Shown here: positions 1-5,984 of the stretch, one piece after another | Position numbering within the stretch: position 1 is the first letter of the stretch | How the letters are laid out: every line of letters begins with the position of its first letter | Source: Actinomycetota bacterium | GTDB lineage: Bacteria > Actinomycetota > Actinomycetes > Nanopelagicales > Nanopelagicaceae | NCBI GenBank assembly: GCA_947480375.1 | Contig: CANKCX010000038.1 | Span: forward strand, 1 to 7,169 | Reading direction: 5' to 3' | DNA length: 7,169 nucleotides | Position numbers and translations under genes: made by a program | The notes under the pieces: model-generated | The model's database searches: none | What the model was told of the DNA's origin: nothing | The model's input: only the letters and a program-made list of their open reading frames with translations

Positions 1-494
1 AGTGAAGTAGATGGCGTACCTTCCGCCGGTCCACTTGAAGTTGCTGCTTCTTTTCCTTGGTAACCGGAGAGGAGTTGAATGACTTGTTGACGGACGCGAT
101 TTAGATCTGCGCCGAGTTTTACAAGAACCTGGGCGGCAACGCCTTCACCTTCGCGGATTAATCCAAGAAGTATGTGTTCAGTACCAATGTAATTGTGGCC
201 AAGTTGTAGCGCTTCGCGAAGCGAAAGTTCAAGAACTTTCTTTGCACGTGGAGTAAATGGAATGTGTCCGGAAGGCGCTTGTTGGCCTTGACCGATAATT
301 TCTTCAACTTGTGAACGAACTGCTTCTAGTGAAATCCCAAGAGCTTCAAGTGCCTTGGCTGCAACGCCTTCGCCTTCGTGAATCAAACCAAGAAGTATGT
401 GTTCAGTTCCGATGTAATTGTGGTTGAGCATGCGTGCCTCTTCTTGGGCAAGCACGACAACACGACGGGCTCGGTCGGTAAAACGCTCGAACAT
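1..494 (-). CDS. clpC: ClpC AAA+ unfoldase, N-terminal domain (3' end cut by window edge)
   Basis: This is the first 164 residues of ClpC, the cytosolic Hsp100 ATPase that unfolds proteins and feeds them to the ClpP protease. Only the substrate/adaptor-binding Clp_N domain (about residues 1-145) and the start of the following linker are visible; the ATPase modules lie beyond the left edge. The domain is two copies of one repeat: [14 protein letters not shown] occurs at residues 25-38 and again at 100-113, each followed by an EGEGVAA stretch. Phe2 and Phe80, the residues known to contact cyclomarin in mycobacterial ClpC1, are both present. The start is the ATG at 494-492, with AGAGAGG 9 nt upstream (510-504), and the protein begins [10 protein letters not shown] as in the family. 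It is separated from the upstream acetyltransferase gene by 159 nt, so it probably has its own promoter. The reading frame is intact throughout. Confidence 0.97.
   Translation of the reverse strand, partial: MFERFTDRARRVVVLAQEEARMLNHNYIGTEHILLGLIHEGEGVAAKALEALGISLEAVRSQVEEIIGQGQQAPSGHIPFTPRAKKVLELSLREALQLGHNYIGTEHILLGLIREGEGVAAQVLVKLGADLNRVRQQVIQLLSGYQGKEAATSSGPAEGTPSTS
136..198 (-). repeat. Clp_N internal repeat, copy 2 (DNA level)
   Basis: This segment encodes the second [14 protein letters not shown] block of ClpC. It aligns without gaps to 361-423, an offset of 225 bp (75 codons), with 56 of 63 bases identical by my hand count, including an unbroken shared run around AAGAAGTATGTGTTCAGT. 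The protein repeat is normal for Clp_N; the DNA identity is higher than the protein requires at synonymous sites. Confidence 0.85.
361..423 (-). repeat. Clp_N internal repeat, copy 1 (DNA level)
   Basis: This is the first copy of the ClpC N-domain repeat and the partner of 136-198. It encodes [14 protein letters not shown] and the start of the following EGEGVAA stretch. Most of the seven base differences from the other copy are synonymous; one gives His versus Arg. Confidence 0.85.
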
Positions 495-653
495 CGCAGT
501 CTGCCTCTCTTCTTGCTGATAACACGGTCAATCGATGCCCAACTCTAATGCGAAGGGCTGTAATGGGTCTAACCGAATATGACCCCTATTTATGCCCAGG
601 AAACTGGGATTTTGCCCAATATTTTGTGGTTGTAGCTAATCGCCTAGCGCAAA
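495..653 (-). promoter_or_regulatory. Non-coding leader between argA and clpC, likely clpC promoter region
   Basis: This is the only sizeable non-coding gap in the window, lying 5' of clpC. On the minus strand a TANNNT-type -10 candidate, TAGAGT, lies at 547-542, about 48 nt before the clpC ATG, but the best -35 candidate (TTAGAC, 572-567) is 19 nt away, so the promoter call is weak. The gap also contains the inverted repeat at 595-608 and a near-palindrome CGC-CTA-GCG at 641-649. The latter resembles the half-sites of ClgR, the known actinobacterial clp regulator, but has a 3-nt centre instead of the expected 5. No T-run follows either element, so I cannot call a terminator for the upstream operon. 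That the region regulates clpC is inferred from position. Confidence 0.45.
595..608. repeat. Perfect inverted repeat CCCAG-4nt-CTGGG upstream of clpC
   Basis: The + strand reads CCCAG GAAA CTGGG, a 5-bp perfect stem with a 4-nt loop; on the minus strand, the direction of clpC, the loop is TTTC. A TGGG at 618-615 (minus strand) can pair instead with the CCCA at 608-605, giving an alternative, mutually exclusive hairpin. No poly-T follows in the direction of the genes, so it is not a standard intrinsic terminator. It could be a protein-binding site, a leader structure or chance. Confidence 0.4.
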
Positions 654-1151
654 CTAGAGCGTTAGGAGCATTCGGGTATTGCCGAGGGTATTTGGCTTAA
701 CACTTTCGAGATCTAAGAATTCAGCCACACCGCTGTCATATGAGTGCAGAAGTTCGGTGTAAACATCTGGTGAAACAGGAGTTCCTTGAATCTCTTTAAA
801 TCCATGTCTTCCGAAAAATTCTGTTTCAAATGTTAAGCAGAAAATTCGCTTTACTCCAAGTTCGGTTGCCCGCTTTATTAAGAGTTCAAGAATTCCGTGT
901 CCAACACCTTTGCCACGAACGCTCTTATCAACTGCGACTGAACGAACTTCAGCTAAATCTTCCCAGAGCACGTGCACGGCGCCACAGCCGACAACTTTTC
1001 CATCGAGTTCGGCAACCGTAAATTCTTGAACACTTTCATAAAGCGTGACTGTCTCTTTTGTAAGTAATCTGCGGCCAGCGGCATACTCATCGATAATTGA
1101 TCGAATATCTTTAATGTCCGATGTTCGGGCCTGGCGAATAGTTAGAGACAT
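654..1151 (-). CDS. argA: GNAT amino-acid N-acetyltransferase, mycobacterial ArgA type (probable N-acetylglutamate synthase)
   Basis: This 165-residue protein is a single GNAT domain that transfers acetyl from acetyl-CoA to an amino group. The acetyl-CoA pyrophosphate loop is R-G-K-G-V-G at residues 79-84 (R/Q-x-x-G-x-G/A). Blocks such as TLYESVQEF (36-44), GCGAVHVLWEDLAEVRSVAV (55-74), LTFETEFFGRHGF (106-118) and the C-terminal GVAEFLDLESVKPN closely match M. tuberculosis Rv2747, a single-domain ArgA that makes N-acetylglutamate, the first step of arginine synthesis. Unlike E. coli ArgA it has no amino-acid-kinase domain, which is normal for this type. The start ATG lies only 3 nt after the lysS stop, with a weak GAAGAG inside the end of lysS, so translation is probably coupled to lysS. 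Family membership is sure; substrate (glutamate) is inferred from the match to Rv2747. Another small amino-acid acetylation role is possible. Confidence 0.86.
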   Translation of the reverse strand: MSLTIRQARTSDIKDIRSIIDEYAAGRRLLTKETVTLYESVQEFTVAELDGKVVGCGAVHVLWEDLAEVRSVAVDKSVRGKGVGHGILELLIKRATELGVKRIFCLTFETEFFGRHGFKEIQGTPVSPDVYTELLHSYDSGVAEFLDLESVKPNTLGNTRMLLTL

Positions 1152-1154
1152 TGC

Positions 1155-2690
1155 TTATGACTCTTCAGGTTTTACTAATGGGAAGAGAATTGTTTCGCGA
1201 ATACCAAGACCAGTGAGCGCCATCAATAATCGATCTGCACCCATTCCCATGCCTCCCATCGGCGGCATTGCATATTCCATTGCACGTAAGAAATCTTCAT
1301 CAATTTGCATCGCTTCTAAATCACCCTTTGATCCAAGTGCAGCTTGTTCTGTAAGTCGCTCACGTTGGATAACTGGATCAATTAATTCTGAGTAACCAGT
1401 TGCAAGTTCGAAGCCATCAATATATAAATCCCATTTCTCGGCGATGCCAGGGATTTCGCGATGCGCGCGAACTAGTGGCGAGGTGTCAATTGGATAGCCC
1501 TTAACAAAAATTGGACCAGCTAATTTATCTGCGGCAACATGTTCAAAAATTTCTTCGGCTAATTTTCCGGTAATCCATTTTGGATCTACCTTCATGCCTA
1601 ATTTTTCGGCGATTTTAACTAGTTCTGGCCGTGGCGTAAGTGCGGTGACTTCTTGACCAACACCATTTGAAATTAAATCAAAGAGTGAGGCTTCTTCCCA
1701 TTTACCGCCGAGATCAACTTCTCTTCCATCGTGATGGGTAACAACATGGCTTCCCGAAGTTGCCATTGCCGCATCTTGAACTAATTGTTGGGTTAATTCA
1801 GCAATTGAATTCCAATCGCCATAGGCCTCATAGCTTTCAATCATCGCGAATTCTGGAGAGTGGCTTGAGTCAGCACCTTCGTTTCGGAAGTTGCGATTGA
1901 TTTCAAATACTCGTTCAATTCCACCGACAACACAACGCTTTAGAAAAAGTTCTGGCGCGATTCGCAAGAAAAGTTCCATGTCGTATGCATTACTCAAAGT
2001 TTTAAATGGTCGAGCTGCCGCTCCGCCATGCATAACTTGAAGCATCGGGGTTTCAACTTCGATGAAGCCGCGCTTGTTAAAAGTTTCACGAAGTGCGCGC
2101 ATGACATTTGGTCGAAGGCGGGCATTTGCACGAGCCTCTGGTCGAACTATTAAATCCACATAACGCATGCGAACTCGAGTCTCTTCAGATAAAGGTTTGT
2201 GTTCAACCGGCAGCGGACGAAGTGACTTTGCAGCCATTTTCCAACTTGAAGCTAAAACTGATAATTCGCCGCGCTTAGAAGTTATGACTTCACCAGTAAC
2301 GCTAACTAAGTCACCTAAATCAACTTCGGATTTCCATTGATCTAAAACTTCTTGACCTACTTTATCCAGTGAGAACATCGCCTGAATTTCAGTTCCGTCA
2401 CCTTCGCGAAGCGTTGCGAAACATAATTTTCCGGTGTCGCGCTTAAAAATTACGCGGCCAGCAATACTTTCGATAACGCCAGTTGCAACATCAATTGCTA
2501 AATCTTTATGTTCTGCACGAATATCTTTAATGCTCTTACTTCTAGGAACTGCTACTGGGTATGGTTCGGAACCACGCTCAATAATTGCGCTTCGCTTCTC
2601 TCTGCGAATCCGAAGTTGTTCTGGCAGATCATCTGCATCAGATACAACAGGGTTCTCTGAAGTATTTTGAGAGTTATTTTTCTCGCTCAT
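1155..2690 (-). CDS. lysS: Lysyl-tRNA synthetase, class II
   Basis: This 511-residue cytosolic enzyme charges tRNA-Lys with lysine using ATP. After a polar Asn/Ser-rich tail (about 1-20), which is longer than in the mycobacterial protein as I recall it, comes the OB-fold anticodon-binding domain (about 75-155, with GRVIFKRDTGKLCFATLREG). The class II catalytic core follows: motif 1 GFIEVETPML (208-217), motif 2 FRNEGADSSHSPEF (268-281) and motif 3 around GMGMGADRL (480-488, Arg487). The lysine-site segment ELATGYSEL is at 428-436. HSPEF in place of the common HNPEF, and GGAAARPF (222-229), match actinobacterial LysS. The length is normal and the frame intact. The ATG at 2690 is the only good start, but it has no well-placed Shine-Dalgarno: AAAGGG is 16 nt and GGTAGG 12 nt upstream, inside the hairpin at 2699-2722. 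It sits 29 nt after coaX and is followed closely by argA. Confidence 0.98.
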   Translation of the reverse strand: MSEKNNSQNTSENPVVSDADDLPEQLRIRREKRSAIIERGSEPYPVAVPRSKSIKDIRAEHKDLAIDVATGVIESIAGRVIFKRDTGKLCFATLREGDGTEIQAMFSLDKVGQEVLDQWKSEVDLGDLVSVTGEVITSKRGELSVLASSWKMAAKSLRPLPVEHKPLSEETRVRMRYVDLIVRPEARANARLRPNVMRALRETFNKRGFIEVETPMLQVMHGGAAARPFKTLSNAYDMELFLRIAPELFLKRCVVGGIERVFEINRNFRNEGADSSHSPEFAMIESYEAYGDWNSIAELTQQLVQDAAMATSGSHVVTHHDGREVDLGGKWEEASLFDLISNGVGQEVTALTPRPELVKIAEKLGMKVDPKWITGKLAEEIFEHVAADKLAGPIFVKGYPIDTSPLVRAHREIPGIAEKWDLYIDGFELATGYSELIDPVIQRERLTEQAALGSKGDLEAMQIDEDFLRAMEYAMPPMGGMGMGADRLLMALTGLGIRETILFPLVKPEES

Positions 2691-2698
2691 AAGGTGTG

Positions 2699-2722
2699 TA
2701 AGCCTACCCTTTGGCTGGCTTA
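2699..2722 (-). promoter_or_regulatory. Inverted repeat over the coaX stop codon and lysS leader
   Basis: On the minus strand, TAAGCC (2722-2717) and GGCTTA (2704-2699) form a perfect 6-bp stem around a 12-nt loop, AGCCAAAGGGTA. The first three stem bases are the coaX TAA stop, and the loop holds AAAGGG, the only purine-rich Shine-Dalgarno candidate before lysS, 16 nt from its ATG. A shorter competing stem AGCC/GGCT (2716-2713 with 2704-2701) is also possible. There is no T-run, so it is not an intrinsic terminator. A role in lysS translation is inference. Confidence 0.4.
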
Positions 2723-3496
2723 AGAATTGCGTTCATGAACCAGTCGAAGACCAATTAAGGTCAAATCTGGCTCGTGGAAATCAATAGTTTCACTGACCCC
2801 AATTACCAATGGCGCTAGGCCACCAGTTGCAATAACACTTACCTCTCCGGAATCTGGATAAAGATTTGAAAGTTCATCGGTAATGCGATTTACCAAACCA
2901 TCAACTTGTCCAGCAAAACCATAGATCGTTCCAGATTGCAGAGCTTCGACCGTGTTCTTACCGATCACATTTCGAGGAGTTACTAATTCAACTCTTCGCA
3001 ATTGCGCAGCACGTGCGGCAAGTGCTTCAACTGAAATTTCAATGCCCGCAGCAAGAGCACCGCCTAGGAATTCACCTTTAGGTGAGACCACATCGAGATT
3101 GGTTGAAGTTCCAAAATCAACAACGATGCAAGGACCAGCTTCACCATAAAGTTCGTGCGCCGCCAAAGTATTAACAATCCGGTCCGCGCCAATTTCTTTT
3201 GGATTATCAACTTGAAGCGGTACCCCGGTTTTAGTTCCTGGTTCAACAATTGTTGTCTTTAAATCAGGATAGAAAGTTGAAATCATCGTGCGCAGTTCAC
3301 GTAGCGTTGAAGGAACTGTTGAACAAATTGCAAGAGCAGAGATTTGAAATCCTTGCACGAGTGCTGAATATCGAACCCACAATTCATCGGATGTATCTCG
3401 TGGATCGGTCTTAACCCGCCAGCTTTTAATTAAAGCTTTCTCTTCAAATACTCCAAGGACAGTATTTGTATTTCCAACATCGATTGCTAGCAACAT
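2720..3496 (-). CDS. coaX: Type III pantothenate kinase
   Basis: This 258-residue protein belongs to the CoaX (type III) family, which phosphorylates pantothenate with ATP in the first step of coenzyme A synthesis and needs a monovalent cation. The ASKHA-fold signatures are in order: phosphate-1 loop DVGNTNT (6-12), the PKEIGADR block (99-106) with the catalytic Asp105, phosphate-2 loop DFGTSTNLDVV (127-137) with Asp127, EFLGGAL (142-148) and the adenosine segment ATGG (223-226). The more common form of the second loop is DFGTATTFD; the DFGTS form is also in M. tuberculosis CoaX, which is reported to be inactive while CoaA does the work. Residues 129-132 here (GTST) look closer to the active consensus. 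The start ATG is 2 nt after the nadC stop, with GGAG (3505-3502) 5 nt upstream inside nadC. Its place two genes after panC fits CoA supply. Confidence 0.96.
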   Translation of the reverse strand: MLLAIDVGNTNTVLGVFEEKALIKSWRVKTDPRDTSDELWVRYSALVQGFQISALAICSTVPSTLRELRTMISTFYPDLKTTIVEPGTKTGVPLQVDNPKEIGADRIVNTLAAHELYGEAGPCIVVDFGTSTNLDVVSPKGEFLGGALAAGIEISVEALAARAAQLRRVELVTPRNVIGKNTVEALQSGTIYGFAGQVDGLVNRITDELSNLYPDSGEVSVIATGGLAPLVIGVSETIDFHEPDLTLIGLRLVHERNS

Positions 3497-3498
3497 AA

Positions 3499-4377
3499 TT
3501 ACTCCATTCTCAAATCTAATCCGATATCTAGAACTGGTGCCGAGTGCGTTAAAGCTCCGACTGCCAGATAATCGACGCCGGTTTTTGCATATGCGTGAGC
3601 GTTATTTAAAATTAAGCCACCCGATGCCTCAAGTTTTGCGCGGCCAGCCACTATTTCAACTGCCGCTCGACATTCTTCAATTGACATGTTGTCTAACAAA
3701 ACAAACTCGGCGCCAACTTCCAAAACCTCACGGAGTTGTTGCAACGAATCGACTTCAACTTCGAGCGGCAAATTTGGGTACTTTGCCTTAACTAATTTAA
3801 ATGCCTCTGCTACTCCACCTGCTGCTAATACGTGGTTATCTTTAATTAGCGCCGCATCTGCAAGCGAGAAACGGTGATTAACTCCCCCGCCTGCTCGCAC
3901 TGCATATTTTTCAAGTTCACGTAGCCCAGGAGTTGTCTTCCTAGTATCTCTAATTGCAACGTTGGTATCGGCGACAGCATCTACCCAAGATTTAGTTAAC
4001 GTAGCGATCCCACTTAAGTGCCCAAAGAGATTAAGTGCGCTTCGTTCGGCGAGAAGAATTGCTTGGGTTTTGCCTCGCGCTGTTAGTAGAAGCGTATTTG
4101 CGGCGACAAATTCGCCATCGCTATGTTCAATTTTATAATCAGTAATTCCACAAATTTCTAGAACGGCGCAGACAACAGGAATTCCAGCAATTACACCAGA
4201 CTTGCGATTTGAAAATTGGGCTACAGCAAATTGTTCTTCGGGAATTGTTGCTGATGAAGTTACATCAGTCGCACCGCTTAAATCTTCATCAATTGCGCTT
4301 TGTGCAATCTTCGCTAAATTTTCTACGTTTAAGCCTGCTGTAGAAATGAGTTCAATAAGTGAATTACTAAATGACAT
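3499..4377 (-). CDS. nadC: Nicotinate-nucleotide pyrophosphorylase (quinolinate phosphoribosyltransferase)
   Basis: This 292-residue enzyme converts quinolinate and PRPP to nicotinate mononucleotide, CO2 and pyrophosphate, the entry point of de novo NAD synthesis into the common pathway. The N-terminal open-faced domain carries EDLSGATDVTS (31-41), the usual EDxGxGDxT region. The barrel shows ERSALNLFGHLSGIAT (111-126), DTRKTTPGLRELEKYAV (144-160), RAGGGVNHR (161-169), IKDNH (178-182), EVEVD (206-210), LLDNM (227-231) and EASGG (250-254). The Arg, His, Lys, Glu and Asp residues that line the quinolinate and PRPP sites are all in place. Length is typical. The start ATG overlaps the nadB stop by one base (TAATG) and has the strongest Shine-Dalgarno in the window, GGAGGAGG, 7 nt upstream, so it is translated in tandem with nadB. 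coaX follows after 2 nt. Confidence 0.97.
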   Translation of the reverse strand: MSFSNSLIELISTAGLNVENLAKIAQSAIDEDLSGATDVTSSATIPEEQFAVAQFSNRKSGVIAGIPVVCAVLEICGITDYKIEHSDGEFVAANTLLLTARGKTQAILLAERSALNLFGHLSGIATLTKSWVDAVADTNVAIRDTRKTTPGLRELEKYAVRAGGGVNHRFSLADAALIKDNHVLAAGGVAEAFKLVKAKYPNLPLEVEVDSLQQLREVLEVGAEFVLLDNMSIEECRAAVEIVAGRAKLEASGGLILNNAHAYAKTGVDYLAVGALTHSAPVLDIGLDLRME

Positions 4378-5984
4378 TACTTAACCTCCTCCAGGCTTGA
4401 AGACCAATTACCATTTTCATCATATTTTTGAAGAATTCTTTTAACCCATTGATTGCTTGCTGCAGGAAAATCGCTACGCCAATGCGATCCTCGGGATTCT
4501 TCGCGTTCAAGAGCTGCTCTTACAATTGCAGTTGCAAGTAAGTAGAGATTCGATACTTCCCAGGCTTCAATACAAGGTGCATTACTTGATCGAGTTGCAA
4601 GCTGATTTAAGGTAGTCAACGTTTCTTGAAGTGATTGTGCACTTCGCATAACTCCTGCACCTTGACTCATTGCTAATTGCAAAGTCATTTTGATTGCTGG
4701 ATTTAGTAGAAATTCACTTGAACTCTGCGAGCTTGGTTCACCTTGAATAGCAATATTGTTGGCAATATCAGTTGAAATTCTGGTACCAAAGACCAATCCT
4801 TCAAGCAGCGAATTTGATGCAAGTCGGTTTGCCCCATGTGCTCCGGTGCATGCAGTTTCGCCACACGCATAAAGCCCAGGAATTGTTGTTCGTCCTACTA
4901 AATCAACTTTCACACCACCAGATGAATAATGTGATGCTGGTGAAACCGGAATCATTTGTGTTCTTGGGTCAATGCCATTTTCAATGCATGAAGCAAAAAT
5001 TGTTGGGAAGCGCTCTGGAAAATCTTTGATCATTGTTGTATCAAGCCAGACATGCGGCGAATTGCTTTCTTTCATCTGCTTAAAAATTTCGATTGCAACA
5101 ATATCGCGCGGTGCTAGATCACCTTGTGGGTGTTTATCTGCCATGAAACGAATTCCTTTATCGTTTACCAGAACTGCACCTTCACCGCGTACTGCTTCGC
5201 TAATTAATGGCTGTTGCCCACTTAAACTATCGTCACGCCATAAAACAGTTGGATGGAATTGAATGAATTCAACATCGGCAATTTCTGCGCCAGCGCGTAG
5301 TGCGAGTGCAACGCCATCACCAGTTGAAACAGATGGATTAGTTGTTTGCGCATAAACCTGACCTAAGCCTCCGGTTGCAATTACAACTGCTCGGGCAAGT
5401 GCACGACCGACTCCATCTCGACTTCCTGCGCCAATTACGTGAAGAGTTACACCACAGACCGCACCGGATTCGGTTTTCAAAACATCGATAGCGAGAGCAT
5501 TTTCAATTACTTCGATTCCAATGTCGTCATTTACTGCAGCGAGAAGTGCGCGTGAAACTTCAGCACCAGTTGCATCGCCACCGGCATGAAGAATTCGATT
5601 ACGCAGATGTCCGCCTTCGCGAGTTAGCGCGATTTCTCCAGTTTCGGATTTATCAAATACTGCGCCACGTGCGATTAATTTACGTACCGCTTCTGGGCCT
5701 TCAGTCACTAAAACATTTACCGCTTCGGTGTCACACAATCCAGCACCTGCGATCAAAGTATCTTTTTTATGCTGATCAGGAGTATCACCAGGTCCAAGTG
5801 CGGCTGCGATTCCACCTTGTGCCCACTTAGTTGAACCCTCGTCAATCTTGGCTTTAGTCACAAGAAGTACGGACAAATTACTTGCACGCAAATTTAGTGC
5901 GGTTGTTAATCCGGCAACACCAGAGCCAATAACAATTACATCAGCGTTAACTGTCCAACCCGGTTTTCCAGCGAGCAATTTCAT
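4377..5984 (-). CDS. nadB: L-aspartate oxidase
   Basis: This 535-residue FAD enzyme oxidises L-aspartate to iminosuccinate, which NadA then condenses with dihydroxyacetone phosphate to quinolinate. The N-terminal Rossmann loop is GSGVAGL (20-26), followed by STKWAQGGIAAAL (51-63), the family's FAD/substrate segment. Residues matching the known E. coli active site are Glu123 (in TREGGH), His244 (in QFHP), Arg293 (in APRDIVA), His352 (in ASHYSSGG) and Arg387 (in GANRLASNSLLE). GLYACGE (370-376) is the second FAD contact. The C-terminal helical domain (about 425-535) starts after a Ser-rich linker (418-423). Length is typical, so this is NadB and not a succinate dehydrogenase flavoprotein, which is longer and carries a covalent-FAD His. 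The start overlaps panC by ATGA and has GGAGAG 6 nt upstream (5996-5991). nadC is next; no nadA is visible. Confidence 0.97.
   Translation of the reverse strand: MKLLAGKPGWTVNADVIVIGSGVAGLTTALNLRASNLSVLLVTKAKIDEGSTKWAQGGIAAALGPGDTPDQHKKDTLIAGAGLCDTEAVNVLVTEGPEAVRKLIARGAVFDKSETGEIALTREGGHLRNRILHAGGDATGAEVSRALLAAVNDDIGIEVIENALAIDVLKTESGAVCGVTLHVIGAGSRDGVGRALARAVVIATGGLGQVYAQTTNPSVSTGDGVALALRAGAEIADVEFIQFHPTVLWRDDSLSGQQPLISEAVRGEGAVLVNDKGIRFMADKHPQGDLAPRDIVAIEIFKQMKESNSPHVWLDTTMIKDFPERFPTIFASCIENGIDPRTQMIPVSPASHYSSGGVKVDLVGRTTIPGLYACGETACTGAHGANRLASNSLLEGLVFGTRISTDIANNIAIQGEPSSQSSSEFLLNPAIKMTLQLAMSQGAGVMRSAQSLQETLTTLNQLATRSSNAPCIEAWEVSNLYLLATAIVRAALEREESRGSHWRSDFPAASNQWVKRILQKYDENGNWSSSLEEVK
4385..4392 (-). 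promoter_or_regulatory. Strong ribosome binding site for nadC
   Basis: GGAGGAGG lies 7 nt before the nadC ATG and is a near-ideal Shine-Dalgarno. It sits inside the last codons of nadB (Leu-Glu-Glu-Val-Lys-stop). It fixes the nadC start and suggests nadC is translated at least as well as its neighbours, not only by coupling. Confidence 0.85.

Noticed and set aside
595..608. Intrinsic terminator for the operon after argA
   Set aside because: The stem is only 5 bp and no T-run follows on the minus strand; the short ATTTTG on the + strand side would serve a transcript that has no gene.
641..649. A canonical ClgR operator upstream of clpC
   Set aside because: The half-sites CGC and GCG are separated by 3 nt (CTA), not the 5 nt of known ClgR sites, so I keep it only as a resemblance.
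495..653. CtsR or HspR (HAIR) heat-shock operator for clpC
   Set aside because: No GGTCAAA direct repeats and no CTTGAGT-N7-ACTCAAG repeat are present on either strand.
1045..1395. A 116-codon + strand open frame spanning the argA-lysS junction
   Set aside because: It is fully antisense to two well-supported genes, has no recognisable domain and no convincing ribosome site.
4972..5262. A + strand open frame of 96 codons (and several similar ones at 830, 2434, 2952, 3537, 4772, 5546, 6183)
   Set aside because: All lie inside minus-strand enzyme genes with intact motifs; their translations look like codon-bias shadows, rich in Ser, Arg, His or Leu with no family match.
4377..5984. Succinate dehydrogenase or fumarate reductase flavoprotein instead of NadB
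   Set aside because: The length, the STKWAQGGIAA segment and the gene pair with nadC fit L-aspartate oxidase, and the covalent-FAD His of the SDH family is not there.
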